From assembly GCF_000472785.1 (NCBI RefSeq), contig NZ_AXAL01000001.1, forward strand, positions 519,160 to 583,159: DNA of 64,000 bases, read 5' to 3'. The position numbers and the translations under genes are program-made. Of the stretch, positions 39,772 to 48,810 are shown one piece after another; the stretch's first letter is position 1, and the number at the start of each line of letters is the position of its first letter. Under the pieces are notes generated by a model, which did not search any database, was not told the origin of the DNA, and saw only the letters and a list, made by a program, of their open reading frames with translations. This DNA is from Mesorhizobium loti CJ3sym (GTDB lineage Bacteria; Pseudomonadota; Alphaproteobacteria; Rhizobiales; Rhizobiaceae).

Positions 39772-41322
39772 TCAACTGACGGTGTCCGGCAGCTTCTCCT
39801 CGCGCCGGGCGATAAAATCCTTCAAGCCTTCGGCGATGCCCTCGTCGAGCTTCGGCTCCTCATAATCGGCGAGCATGTTGCGGGCTTTCTCGCGGCCGCG
39901 GGTATCGTGATCCTTCGCCCCTTCAGCCTTCCACTGCTCGAACGAATTGAAGTCCATGATCGAGGGCATGAAGAAAGCCGACTCGAAATGTTCGAGCGTG
40001 TGCTGGGTGCCAAGGAAATGGCCTTGCGGCCCAACCTCGCGGATCGCCGCCATCGCTTCCTTGAAATCGTCGAACGGCAGGCCGCCGGCATATTTGTACC
40101 AGCCGACAAGCTGTTCGCAGTCGGTCGCGAATTTCGAATAGCCGCAGGTCAGTCCGGCTTCCAGCCAGCCGGCGGAATGCCAGATGTAGTTGGCGCCCGA
40201 CAGGATGGCGGCATGCATCAGCATGTTCGATTCGTAGCCGGCCTGGGCGTCGTTCAGCTTCGAGCCGACATGAAAGCCCGACGTGCGCCACGGCAGCCGA
40301 TATTTTCTCGCCAGCGCCCCCATCAGATACATCATCTGGGCGGCCTCCGGCGTGCCGCCCATCGGCGCGCCGGTCTTCATGTCCACCGTGACCATGAACT
40401 GACCGTAGACCTGAGGTGAGCCTGGTCGGATGAGCTGGGTCAGCGCCACGCCGGCAAGCGCCTCGGCGTTGACCTGCGCCACCGCGCCGACGGCAGAAGC
40501 CGAGGTCGAAGCACCGCACAACGCGAAAGGCGCCAGGATCAGCGGCTGATTATGGCTCGCGTAGACCCGCATGGCGTCGATCATGGTGGCGTCCCAGACC
40601 AGCGGCGAATTGCAGTTGGTGATCGCCACCAGCACAGGGTTTTCGTGTACGAACTCCTCGCCGAAGACGATGCCAGCCATCGCCATCGTGTCCTCCGCGC
40701 GCTCCTTCGATGTCACTATGCCCATGAACGGCTTGTCGGAATGCTTCAGCGCCGAATGGATGATGTGCAAATGCCGTTTCGGCACCGCTATCTCCATCGG
40801 CTCGCAGATGACCGAACTCGAGGAATGCAGCGCCGGCGCCATGTAAGCCATTTTGTGAAAATTGTTGAGATCGGCGAGCGTGCCGTAGCGCCTGTTGTTG
40901 TCGAGGTCGCGCACGTAAGGTGCGCCATACATCGGCACGAAGATCGAGTTGTTGCCGCCGACGCGAACCGTACGCTCGGGGTTGCGTGCATTGAGCGTGA
41001 ACTCCGACGGAACCTTCGAGACGAGTTCCATCAGCAGCGCACGGTCGATGCGGACACGCGTCTCCCTGACATCGGCGCCGGCCGACTGCCAGAGCTCGAT
41101 AGCGCCGTCGTCGCGGAATTCGCAGCCTACCTCCTCGAGGATCTTGAGCGATTCCTCGTGGATCAACTCCACCGCCTCGTCCGGAACCATCTGATAGACC
41201 GGAATCTTGCGGACCAGGGTCGGGAACGAGATTATTGGAGCCGCTCGCAAAGCCTTGCGCCCGATGCGCCCGCCGCTGCGGCGGTTGGTGTTTTCGGTCA
41301 ACTCAGCGGCGGGTGCGTTCAT
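39772..41322 (-). CDS. Trimethylamine methyltransferase family protein (MttB-like, non-pyrrolysine)
   Basis: 516 residues of the MttB/COG5598 superfamily, read through without an in-frame TAG, so it is a non-pyrrolysine member like the betaine methyltransferases MtgB/MtpB. Conserved segments include VPMYGAPYVRDLD, ITNCNSPLVWDATM and PLILAPFALCGAST. AGGAGG lies 4 nt before ATG 41322. A corrinoid partner protein is expected, but none is encoded in the window. Transcribed with the binding protein and divergent from a LysR gene. Substrate unknown; a betaine is likely. Confidence 0.88.
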   Translation of the reverse strand: MNAPAAELTENTNRRSGGRIGRKALRAAPIISFPTLVRKIPVYQMVPDEAVELIHEESLKILEEVGCEFRDDGAIELWQSAGADVRETRVRIDRALLMELVSKVPSEFTLNARNPERTVRVGGNNSIFVPMYGAPYVRDLDNNRRYGTLADLNNFHKMAYMAPALHSSSSVICEPMEIAVPKRHLHIIHSALKHSDKPFMGIVTSKERAEDTMAMAGIVFGEEFVHENPVLVAITNCNSPLVWDATMIDAMRVYASHNQPLILAPFALCGASTSASAVGAVAQVNAEALAGVALTQLIRPGSPQVYGQFMVTVDMKTGAPMGGTPEAAQMMYLMGALARKYRLPWRTSGFHVGSKLNDAQAGYESNMLMHAAILSGANYIWHSAGWLEAGLTCGYSKFATDCEQLVGWYKYAGGLPFDDFKEAMAAIREVGPQGHFLGTQHTLEHFESAFFMPSIMDFNSFEQWKAEGAKDHDTRGREKARNMLADYEEPKLDEGIAEGLKDFIARREEKLPDTVS

Positions 41323-41400
41323 GAGACCTCCTGGCGTCCGTTCCTGCCAAGTTAGCGAGACGAAATATGGCTGTGACGCTGGAAAATCCTGATCTCTTGT

Positions 41401-41415
41401 ATAAGCTGAGCTTAT
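41401..41415. promoter_or_regulatory. 15-bp palindrome at the LysR start
   Basis: ATAAGCT-G-AGCTTAT, perfect 7-bp arms, overlapping the start codon of the LysR gene (ATG 41414) and 79 bp from the MttB-like start. LysR regulators commonly bind palindromes in such divergent regions, so this may be the autoregulatory site. Confidence 0.5.
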
Positions 41416-42316
41416 GCGAAGCCTGCGCCACCTCCTGCCCTCCGCCGGTAGCCTGATCGTCTTCGAAGCGGCCGGCCGGCTGTCGAGCTTCACCGCCGCC
41501 GGGCGCGAGCTCGGGATGACGCAAGCCGCCGTGTCCTATGCGGTGCGCGGGCTGGAAGAGCAGCTCGGCGCCAAGCTGTTCCAGCGCCGTCACCGGCAGG
41601 TCAGCCTGACGGAAGCCGGCGAACGCTTCCACGCCGATGTCTCGCTCGGTCTGTCGCACATCCGCAAGTCGGCCGAGGACCTGCGCCTGCAGGCGACAGG
41701 CGGCCATGTGACGCTTGCTGCATCGACGGCCTTCGGCTCGTTCTGGATGATGCCGCGCCTGCAGCAGTTCCGCGACGAATTGCCAGGCATCGATCTGCGC
41801 ATCCAGACCGCCGACCGCGACCTCGACATCATCGCCGAAGGCATCCCGCTGGCCGTGCGCGGCGGCGAGTCCCGGGAATGGCCGGACTATCATTCGCTGC
41901 CGCTCGCCGACGAGGAGATTTTCCCCGTCGCCGGCACCAGCTACCTGGCCAAGTTCGGCATGCCGAGGACAGTCGGGGAACTGGCCACGCACCGTCTCAT
42001 CCATCTCGAGGAGCCGTATCGTGAGGCCGCCAGTTGGGACGAATGGTTCCAGTCGGCCGGCGGCAGCCTCGGCGACACCGCGCGCGGCCTGCGCATCAAC
42101 GACTACGGCCTGGTGATCCAGGGCGTCATGGAGGGGCAAGGCATCGCTCTCGGCTGGCAACACCTGGCCGAACGGCTGCTGGCGACCGGGCTGCTGGTGC
42201 CGGTGACGAACCATGTGCTCAAGACCGGCAAGGCCTTCTATGTCGTCTGGCCGAAGAACCGCGAGCTTAGCGACAATGCCCGCAAGGTCAGGGATTGGCT
42301 GGCGGCGCAAGCGTAG
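41414..42316 (+). CDS. LysR family regulator, GcvA-like
   Basis: 300 residues. HTH at about 16-62 (LIVFEAAGRLSSFTAAGREL, QAAVSYAVRGLEEQLGAKLF) followed by the inducer domain with TLAASTAFGSFWMMPRL. It belongs to the GcvA-like branch. Divergent from the MttB-like gene (91 bp between starts), which is its likely target; the inducer would then be the methylated amine. Confidence 0.9.
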   Translation: MRSLRHLLPSAGSLIVFEAAGRLSSFTAAGRELGMTQAAVSYAVRGLEEQLGAKLFQRRHRQVSLTEAGERFHADVSLGLSHIRKSAEDLRLQATGGHVTLAASTAFGSFWMMPRLQQFRDELPGIDLRIQTADRDLDIIAEGIPLAVRGGESREWPDYHSLPLADEEIFPVAGTSYLAKFGMPRTVGELATHRLIHLEEPYREAASWDEWFQSAGGSLGDTARGLRINDYGLVIQGVMEGQGIALGWQHLAERLLATGLLVPVTNHVLKTGKAFYVVWPKNRELSDNARKVRDWLAAQA

Positions 42317-42370
42317 CTTCGCCGGCGCAATCCGGCGCGTGACCGGATTGCGTTGGCATGCTGAAAGAGA

Positions 42371-42679
42371 TCAGACCGAACCGTCGTTCTTGACGCCTAG
42401 CACGTCGATCTTGTCGATAGTCGGCGGGCCAACGAACAGCGTTTCGGCATTAGCCATCAGTGCCTTGGCAATCTCGCCGGTGAGATGCGCCTGCCGCCCT
42501 GCCTCGTCGTGAAAGGCATCGAACACGCCGAAGACGCTTGGCGAAAGCTGCAGAGCAAACCAGATCGGTGTCTTTCCCTCCTGATTGGCCAGTTGAAGCC
42601 CGGTTTTGAGGAACGCGGCGACGTCCTTCTCCTTGCCGGGCTTTGCCTCGAAGCGCGCGAACAATGCGAGTTTGATCAT
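42371..42679 (-). CDS. Antibiotic biosynthesis monooxygenase (ABM) domain protein
   Basis: 102 residues from ATG 42679 with GGAGAAG upstream. A single ABM ferredoxin-like domain (KLALFARFEAKPGKEKDVAAFL; FGVFDAFHDEAGRQAHL), as in YgiN-type quinol monooxygenases. Cofactor-free oxidation of a quinol or dihydroxy compound is possible. Divergent from a GlxA-type regulator with 108 bp between starts, which probably controls it. Confidence 0.85.
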   Translation of the reverse strand: MIKLALFARFEAKPGKEKDVAAFLKTGLQLANQEGKTPIWFALQLSPSVFGVFDAFHDEAGRQAHLTGEIAKALMANAETLFVGPPTIDKIDVLGVKNDGSV

Positions 42680-42760
42680 TTGTCTTCTCCTCTTCGTTTG
42701 TACGGCCAAGGGCCGTCGGAGGCACAGTCGCAGCATCGGAGCGGAAACCGTATTGGCAAA

Positions 42761-42781
42761 AATGACATCTTTGATATCATT
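42761..42781. promoter_or_regulatory. Inverted repeat before the GlxA-type regulator
   Basis: AATGACATC and GATATCATT pair at 8 of 9 positions around TTT and end 6 bp before the regulator's ATG 42788. AraC-type proteins often bind direct rather than inverted repeats, so the site's owner is unclear; the position suggests autorepression. Confidence 0.4.
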
Positions 42782-42787
42782 ATTGCC

Positions 42788-43750
42788 ATGAACATTTCCG
42801 TCCTTGCGCTTGACGGCGTCTTCGACACCGGACTGGCCACCATGCTCGACGTTTTCGGTACCGCCAACGAACTGGCCGGGATGCTGGCGTCGCCACCCGG
42901 TCGTTTCGCCACGACCGTTGTCGGGGTGAGCGACACCGTCCACACCGGGCAAGGCCTTCAGGTGCCGGTCGTCCCGATGGGCAGCGAGGCGCGCCCCGAT
43001 TGGCTGGTGATCCCGGCGATCGGCCAGAAGATGCCAGGCCCGCTTGGCGACGCGCTGAAGCGAAACGACATCGCCAAGGCGACCAAGGGGTTGCGCGCTG
43101 CCGCCGAAGCCGGCACGCGCATCGGCGCCGCCTGCATCGGCACTTTCATCCTCGCGGAGACCGGCCTGCTCGACCGGCGGCCCTCAACCACGACCTGGTG
43201 GCTGGCGCCGATGTTCCGGCAGCGTTACCCGCAAGTGCGGCTCGACGCCGCGCGCATGCTGATCAATGACGGGCAGTTCGCAACCGCCGGTGCGGCGCTC
43301 GGCCATATCGACCTCGCTCTGATGGTGATCCGTCAGACAAGCCCGGAGCTGGCGGCGCTGACCGCGAAATACCTCATTGTCGACAGCCGGCCGTTGCAAT
43401 CGGCCTATGCAATCGCCGACCACCTCGCCCATTCGAACCCGCTGGTCGAACGTTTCGAGCGATGGGCGCGCGGCCATCTCGCCGTCGGTTTCAATCTCGA
43501 CGAAGCAGCGGCGGCGCTGGGTGCCAGCAAGCGGACGCTGTCGCGGCGGGTCAACGACGTACTTGGCAAGACGCCGCTCTCGTATTTCCAGGATCTGCGC
43601 GTCGAGCAGGCTGTGCATCTGTTGAAGACCACATCCGATAGTGTCGATGAGATCGCCGCCAAGGTCGGCTATGGCGACGGGGTGACATTGCGCAATCTGT
43701 TGCGCCGGCGGCTGCGCAAGGGCGTGCGCGAAATCCGCGCTGCAAACTGA
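42788..43750 (+). CDS. GlxA family regulator (DJ-1/PfpI-like plus AraC HTH)
   Basis: 320 residues: an N-terminal DJ-1/PfpI-like ligand domain ([22 protein letters not shown]; nucleophile-elbow Cys in [17 protein letters not shown] near 118) and a C-terminal AraC double HTH ([43 protein letters not shown]). An open frame extends upstream, but homology begins at ATG 42788. Likely controls the adjacent ABM gene. Confidence 0.9.
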   Translation: MNISVLALDGVFDTGLATMLDVFGTANELAGMLASPPGRFATTVVGVSDTVHTGQGLQVPVVPMGSEARPDWLVIPAIGQKMPGPLGDALKRNDIAKATKGLRAAAEAGTRIGAACIGTFILAETGLLDRRPSTTTWWLAPMFRQRYPQVRLDAARMLINDGQFATAGAALGHIDLALMVIRQTSPELAALTAKYLIVDSRPLQSAYAIADHLAHSNPLVERFERWARGHLAVGFNLDEAAAALGASKRTLSRRVNDVLGKTPLSYFQDLRVEQAVHLLKTTSDSVDEIAAKVGYGDGVTLRNLLRRRLRKGVREIRAAN

Positions 43751-43805
43751 TCCACTCTGGCAGTTCTCCCCTCCCGCACGACACGAATCCGCCTATAGTA
43801 CCCCC

Positions 43806-45689
43806 ATGCCCATCCGCCAGCTTTCCGAAACGATGATCAACCAGATCGCCGCCGGCGAAGTCATCGAGCGTCCTGCGAGCGTGGTCAAGGAACTGGTCGA
43901 GAATGCGCTGGATGCCGGTGCATCGCGCGTCGAGATCGTCACTTCAGGCGGCGGGCTGAACCTGATCCGCGTCACCGATGACGGCTTTGGCATTCCCGAA
44001 CCAGAACTGGCGCTGGCGATCGCGCGCCACTGCACCTCCAAGCTCGTCGAGGATATCAACGACATCCGCTCGCTGGGTTTTCGCGGCGAAGCGCTGCCGT
44101 CGATCGGTTCGGTGTCGCGGCTGTCGATTCGCTCGCGCACGGCGAGCGGCGACAGTGCTGCCGAAATCGGCATCGAGGGCGGCCGCGTCCTGCCCGTCAG
44201 GCCGGCGGCGAGCAATCGTGGCACGACCGTGGAGGTGCGCGACCTGTTCTTCGCCACGCCGGCACGGCTGAAATTCATGAAAGGCGAGCGGGCTGAAAGC
44301 TCGGCGACCAGCGATGTCGTCAAGCGCATCGCCATTGCCTTCCCTTCCGTGCGGTTCACGCTGGCCGGCACGGATCGCTCGACACTGGAATTGCCGGCGA
44401 CCGACGACAGTCCGGAAGGCAGCCTGCGCCGCGTCGCCCAGGTGATGGGGGCCGAATTTCCCGACAATTCGATTCCCATCGACGCGATGCGCGAAGGCGT
44501 GCATCTGACCGGCCATGTGTCGATCCCGTCCTTCACCCGCGCCAATGCGTTGCAGCAATATGCCTATGTCAACGGCCGGCCGGTGCGCGACAAGCTGATC
44601 GCCGGCGCCATTCGCGGCGCTTTCGCCGACGTGCTGCCACGCGACCGGCACGCGGTGACGGTGCTGTTTCTTTCGCTCGACCCGGCGATCGTCGACGTCA
44701 ACGTCCACCCGGCCAAGGCCGATGTGCGCTTCCGCGATCCAGGCTTGGTGCGCGGGCTGATCGTCGGCGCCATCCGCCAGGCACTGGCCGATGCCGGCAT
44801 CCGTTCGGCCACCACGGGCGCCGCCGGCATGATGGCGGCGTTCCGGCCAGGTGCGGCATCCTACGGTCACGGCGGCCCGGCCAATGGCCATCTCAGCTAC
44901 GACGCGGCCTATCGCGCGTCAGGCTCGACCGGTTTCGATCCCTCGCGCTCGCCGCAGCGGCCGCTCGACATGCAATTCGAAGGCGCGGACTTTGTACGCG
45001 CCAGGAATGGCGACTTTGATGAGCCCGACCAGGCGGCGTTCGATGCCGGCTCCCTGGCCAGCGCCGATGCGCGCGCCAGTCAGGATATGCCGGCGGAGAC
45101 GCTGCTTGGCGCGGTGCTGGGTGCGGCACGCGCCCAGGTACACGAGAACTATATTGTGGCGCAGACAAGCGATTCGCTCATCATCGTCGACCAGCACGCG
45201 GCCCATGAGCGGCTGGTTTATGAGGCGCTGAAGAACGCGCTGCATTCGCGGCCGGTGCCTTCGCAGATGCTGCTTCTGCCTGAAATCATCGATCTGCCGG
45301 AGGAGGACGCCGAGCGGCTTGCAATGCATTCCGAAACGCTCGCCCGCTTCGGCCTTGGCATCGAGCGTTTCGGCCCGGGCGCCGTCGCGGTGCGCGAGAC
45401 GCCGTCGATGCTGGGCGAGACCAATGTCCAGCAATTGGTGCGCGACCTCGCCGACGAAATCGCCGACAATGACACGGTCGAAACGCTGAAAGAGCGGCTG
45501 GACAAGATCGCCGCCACCATGGCCTGCCATGGTTCAGTCCGCTCCGGCCGCCTGCTCAAGGCCGAGGAGATGAACGCGCTGCTGCGCCAGATGGAAGCGA
45601 CGCCGGGTTCCGGCACCTGCAACCATGGCCGGCCGACCTATATCGAGCTCAAGCTGGCGGATATCGAAAGGCTGTTCGGGCGGCGGTAA
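43806..45689 (+). CDS. mutL: DNA mismatch repair protein MutL
   Basis: 627 residues. GHKL ATPase motifs [24 protein letters not shown] (E and N for ATP), DDGFGI and [13 protein letters not shown] are intact. The C-terminal domain carries [12 protein letters not shown], an exact match to the endonuclease motif DQHA(x)2E(x)4E, plus CNHGRPT and LFGRR, so this MutL should nick DNA itself, as expected in a bacterium without MutH. MutS is not in the window. Confidence 0.97.
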   Translation: MPIRQLSETMINQIAAGEVIERPASVVKELVENALDAGASRVEIVTSGGGLNLIRVTDDGFGIPEPELALAIARHCTSKLVEDINDIRSLGFRGEALPSIGSVSRLSIRSRTASGDSAAEIGIEGGRVLPVRPAASNRGTTVEVRDLFFATPARLKFMKGERAESSATSDVVKRIAIAFPSVRFTLAGTDRSTLELPATDDSPEGSLRRVAQVMGAEFPDNSIPIDAMREGVHLTGHVSIPSFTRANALQQYAYVNGRPVRDKLIAGAIRGAFADVLPRDRHAVTVLFLSLDPAIVDVNVHPAKADVRFRDPGLVRGLIVGAIRQALADAGIRSATTGAAGMMAAFRPGAASYGHGGPANGHLSYDAAYRASGSTGFDPSRSPQRPLDMQFEGADFVRARNGDFDEPDQAAFDAGSLASADARASQDMPAETLLGAVLGAARAQVHENYIVAQTSDSLIIVDQHAAHERLVYEALKNALHSRPVPSQMLLLPEIIDLPEEDAERLAMHSETLARFGLGIERFGPGAVAVRETPSMLGETNVQQLVRDLADEIADNDTVETLKERLDKIAATMACHGSVRSGRLLKAEEMNALLRQMEATPGSGTCNHGRPTYIELKLADIERLFGRR

Positions 45690-45741
45690 CGAGTTCGGTT
45701 TCAGTGAGGTCGGCGCCAAGCACCCCCACCTGGACCTTCGA

Positions 45742-45770
45742 CTCTACCTCCCCACAAGGGGGAGGTAGAG
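45742..45770. repeat. Perfect 12-bp hairpin, fragment of a repeat element
   Basis: CTCTACCTCCCC and GGGGAGGTAGAG flank ACAAG, 52 bp after the mutL stop. The sequence style (CCTCCCC-ACAAG-GGGGAGG) matches the ends of the intergenic elements elsewhere in the window. Without a T run it is probably repeat debris, though it could help end mutL transcription. Confidence 0.55.
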
Positions 45771-45820
45771 CGCCGAGCTCATCCGCACGAGCGCAGTTCT
45801 GTAGGCGGGTAGATCGCTTC

Positions 45821-45872
45821 TTCACCCTCCCTCTTTTGGGGAGGGTCGCTGCGAAGCAGCGGGGGGGGGGGG
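45821..45872. repeat. Truncated copy of the family 1 element ending in a G12 run
   Basis: TTCACCCTCCCTCTTTTGGG followed by GAGGGTCGCTGCGAAGCAGC matches the reverse complement of the right end of the element at 14380-14511. Where that copy continues with GGGGCGGGGG, this one has twelve consecutive G (45861-45872). Confidence 0.7.
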
Positions 45873-45875
45873 TCC

Positions 45876-45905
45876 AAAAAAGGGCCGCTTTCAGCGGCCC
45901 TTTTT
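45876..45905. terminator. Bidirectional intrinsic terminator
   Basis: AGGGCCGCT and AGCGGCCCT pair perfectly around TTC, flanked by A5 on the left and T5 on the right, so it works in both directions. It lies between mutL and the EamA transporter gene, which converge. Confidence 0.85.
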
Positions 45906-45935
45906 CGATTCAGGAATGCCCTCCAACCCTCTGGT

Positions 45936-46829
45936 CTAGCGCTTCAAATTCACCACGATGACGCCGCCCAGCGCCAGCACACCGCCGAGGATGCCGAGCA
46001 GGGTCGGCACTTCGCCCAGCCAGAAGAAGCCGATCAAAGCGGACATCGGCGAAACGAGATAGAGGAAGTTCGAAGCACGCGCCGCCGGCAGGCGCGACAG
46101 CGCGGTTGCCCAAGCAGCGTAAGCGATGAGGCTGGGGACGATACCGAGAAAAATGACGGCGCCGAGGCCGGCTGTGTTGGCTACCGCAGCCTGTGCAAAG
46201 CCGCTTGGCAGAAACGGCGACAGGCAAAGTGCGCCAAGGATCATGTTCGAGGCCGAGATGGTCAGTGGATGATGGCGGGCAAAGAGCGGCTTCTGGACGA
46301 TCGTGTTGACGGCCGAGCAGAGCGCTGAGCCAAGAACCAATAGCGCCCCGGCATTGAAGTGCAGGCCATGGCCGTCGGCCACGGCGATGATGCCGATGCC
46401 AGCGAAAGAAATGACCGTGCCGGCCCAGGCCCAGCTTGAGAAGCGCTCGCCGAGCAATGCCATTGCCATGATGGCGGTAAAGATCGGGCTGACATTGATG
46501 ATGAAACCGGCGGCCCCGGCCGACACCGTCAGTTCGCCGAAATTGAGCATGACGGTGTAAAGCGCGACGAAGATAGCCCCGCCAAAGACGAGGCGCCACA
46601 CTTCGTCGAGTCTCGGCAGCGCAGGACGCTTGACCGCAAGGAAGATCGCCGCCGGCACCGCGGCGATGCCAAAGCGCAGGGCTCCCAATTCCAGCGGCCC
46701 GAAGGCAGTAAGGCCGGCGCGGATCGCCGGAAAGGCGGACGCCCAGCCGACCACCGTCAGCGCGACCGCAACAGCTGCTGTGGTGTCCATGCGCTGTGTC
46801 TGATTCAACGTGCCCGTCATCGCGCTCAT
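45936..46829 (-). CDS. EamA/DMT family transporter
   Basis: 297 residues from ATG 46829 with ten membrane segments in two EamA halves (VVGWASAFPAIRAGL in the first; FLGIVPSLIAYAAWATALSRLPAARAS in the second). Such proteins export amino acids or other metabolites; the substrate is not predictable. Divergent from a LysR gene, its likely regulator. It ends at the bidirectional terminator. Confidence 0.9.
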   Translation of the reverse strand: MSAMTGTLNQTQRMDTTAAVAVALTVVGWASAFPAIRAGLTAFGPLELGALRFGIAAVPAAIFLAVKRPALPRLDEVWRLVFGGAIFVALYTVMLNFGELTVSAGAAGFIINVSPIFTAIMAMALLGERFSSWAWAGTVISFAGIGIIAVADGHGLHFNAGALLVLGSALCSAVNTIVQKPLFARHHPLTISASNMILGALCLSPFLPSGFAQAAVANTAGLGAVIFLGIVPSLIAYAAWATALSRLPAARASNFLYLVSPMSALIGFFWLGEVPTLLGILGGVLALGGVIVVNLKR

Positions 46830-46914
46830 CTCACTGCCCTCATGCTCTTTCGTCCTGAAAGCCACAAAACGCCTTTTCCCGCTTGTTGACAAACGACCAA
46901 ATCGAGGATCACCT

Positions 46915-47847
46915 GTGACTATGGATCACAGCTCAGACACGATGGTGCCGCTCGAAACCCTGCGCGCCTTCGACGCGGCGGCACGCACAGGCAGCTTTTC
47001 GGCGGCGGCTGAAAAGCTCAACATCACCCATGGCGCGATCAGTCGGCAGATCGCCAAGCTCGAGGACTGGCTCGGGCTCAAGGTGTTTGATCGCGGCGCG
47101 CGCGGCGTGACGCTGACGATCGAGGGTAACAGGCTGCATCTGCGCACATCTGAGGCCTTCGCACTGATATCGAGCCATTCCGACCGCTGGGTCGAGCCGC
47201 GCGGCACCGCGGTGGTGCGGCTGACCTCGATCCCCTCGGTCAGCGGGCTGTGGCTGATGCCGCGCATGGCGGCGCTGGAGAACAATCCCAGCAAGCTGCG
47301 CATCGTGCTCGATGTCGACATCCGGCAGGCCGACCTTGCCGATGAAGGCATCGACCTGTCGATCCGCTGCGGTCGTGGCGGCATTCCGGGCCGCGTTTCG
47401 GTGCAATTGTTCGAGGAGCATGTCTTTCCTGTCGCCTCGCCGAACCTGGCACGCGAGATCGGCCGTGGCGACCCTGCCCGGCTGCTCAAATTCCCGCTGA
47501 TCAACGATTCCGACGCGTCCGGCTGGCGTGCCTGGTTCGCGACCCAAGGCATGGATTATCGCCCGCGCCCGCAGGACCGCCGCTTCGAGGACTATAATCT
47601 GGTGCTGGACGCCGCTGCCTATGGGCTCGGCATCGCACTGGCGCGTCCGCCACTGACCGGGCATCAGCTGCAGTCGGGCCGAATCACCACGGTCGATCAG
47701 CGCACCGCGCTCAATCCGGTGTCCTATTGGCTGGACCGGCCGATGGGGCGGCCGCGCACCGCCGCGGCGGACCTTGCCCGCCGCATCGCGCAGCAGGCCG
47801 GATTGGCTACCGACAAGATCGAGGCGTTCATCGAAGCTGAGCGATAG
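46915..47847 (+). CDS. LysR family regulator
   Basis: 310 residues, GcvA-like branch. HTH at about 15-60 (LRAFDAAARTGSFSAAAEKL, THGAISRQIAKLEDWLGLKVF); inducer domain with TSIPSVSGLWLMPRM. GTG 46915 is preceded by GAGG at a 7-nt spacing, better than the in-frame ATG at 46921. Divergent from the EamA transporter with 85 bp between starts, so it probably controls that gene. Confidence 0.88.
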   Translation: MTMDHSSDTMVPLETLRAFDAAARTGSFSAAAEKLNITHGAISRQIAKLEDWLGLKVFDRGARGVTLTIEGNRLHLRTSEAFALISSHSDRWVEPRGTAVVRLTSIPSVSGLWLMPRMAALENNPSKLRIVLDVDIRQADLADEGIDLSIRCGRGGIPGRVSVQLFEEHVFPVASPNLAREIGRGDPARLLKFPLINDSDASGWRAWFATQGMDYRPRPQDRRFEDYNLVLDAAAYGLGIALARPPLTGHQLQSGRITTVDQRTALNPVSYWLDRPMGRPRTAAADLARRIAQQAGLATDKIEAFIEAER

Positions 47848-47865
47848 GGTTCCCCGGTTCGACGC

Positions 47866-48450
47866 TCAGCGGATCAGCAGCAGAACGAACCCGAAAAACA
47901 TGGTTGCCAGCAAACCGGTCATTATCGAAACAAAGCCGATTTTCACCAGCAGGCCCTCGGGATTCGGCGCCGCACCCTGGGATCGATTGGCAGGCCTTCG
48001 CTGTCCCGCCGTCTTACCTGGGACGGCGGCGTTTCGCGGTACCGGAGCCGGCGACGGAATGAACGACAGCAAGGAGACCCCCGCCATGGCGTGAGCATTG
48101 TCATTGGCCGTTACCGAAGGTGGTACGAAGCCTCGTGGCGTGTCGGGCTCGGGCGTTGCCTTTCTCGTCACCACCGCAGCCAGCACCGCCTCGTCCCTCG
48201 TGTCGAGCTGGGCCTGATAGGCATCGACGATGCCAGACGAAGCAATTTGCTGCGATTTGACGGCCATCGGCGCTGCGGGCATCGCCAACAAAGCGGGCGC
48301 CGTGCGTTGGGCCAACAAGGAGGGGGCGGCGGGCTGGACCAGTTCCCTGATCAGAGCCGTCCTGACTGGATCGGCCTTCGCCAGCGGCACGGGTTGCGGC
48401 GTCATCGCCTCCTTGAGCAAGGAAGCCAGGCGGGCGGAAGAAATATCCAT
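47866..48450 (-). CDS. Hypothetical protein with a C-terminal membrane anchor
   Basis: 194 residues. The N-terminal part is Ala/Pro-rich and probably disordered; the only membrane segment is at the very C-terminus (about 168-193, IGFVSIMTGLLATMFFGFVLLLI), a tail-anchor layout. No family recognised. It sits alone between a LysR gene (convergent, 18 bp) and the DUF2093 gene. Confidence 0.55.
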   Translation of the reverse strand: MDISSARLASLLKEAMTPQPVPLAKADPVRTALIRELVQPAAPSLLAQRTAPALLAMPAAPMAVKSQQIASSGIVDAYQAQLDTRDEAVLAAVVTRKATPEPDTPRGFVPPSVTANDNAHAMAGVSLLSFIPSPAPVPRNAAVPGKTAGQRRPANRSQGAAPNPEGLLVKIGFVSIMTGLLATMFFGFVLLLIR

Positions 48451-48576
48451 GATGCCCCCAACAAAAGCGCTTTTCGCACCTTTCGTAGCGCCTCAGCATT
48501 GTCCGAGGCTTGTCGCAAGCTTGACCTTGGCGGCGATTTGTGGCGATGAAATCTGCATGAACCTCGGCACCACCGC

Positions 48577-48810
48577 ATGATGAACCGTTTCGAAGGCCCG
48601 GGCGGCAAGGAAGCCCGCATCCGCTATCTCGATGGCGATTTCCAGGTCACCAGCCCCGGCTCGTTCGTGCGCTGCGCCGTGACCGGTGAAAGCATCCCAT
48701 TGGATGAGCTGAAATACTGGAGCGTCGCCAGGCAGGAGCCTTACGTCAACGCCACCGCCTCACTGCGCCGCGAAATCGAAGTGCATCCGGAACTGCGCAA
48801 GCGCGGCTAA
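48577..48810 (+). CDS. DUF2093 family protein
   Basis: 77 residues, a small conserved alphaproteobacterial family (RYLDGDFQVTSPGSFVRCAVTG; DELKYWSVARQEPYVNA). The single Cys, the length and the order are typical. Function unknown. Adjacent ATGs at 48577 and 48580 are both possible starts. It converges with lpxK, overlapping by 4 bp. Confidence 0.8.
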   Translation: MMNRFEGPGGKEARIRYLDGDFQVTSPGSFVRCAVTGESIPLDELKYWSVARQEPYVNATASLRREIEVHPELRKRG

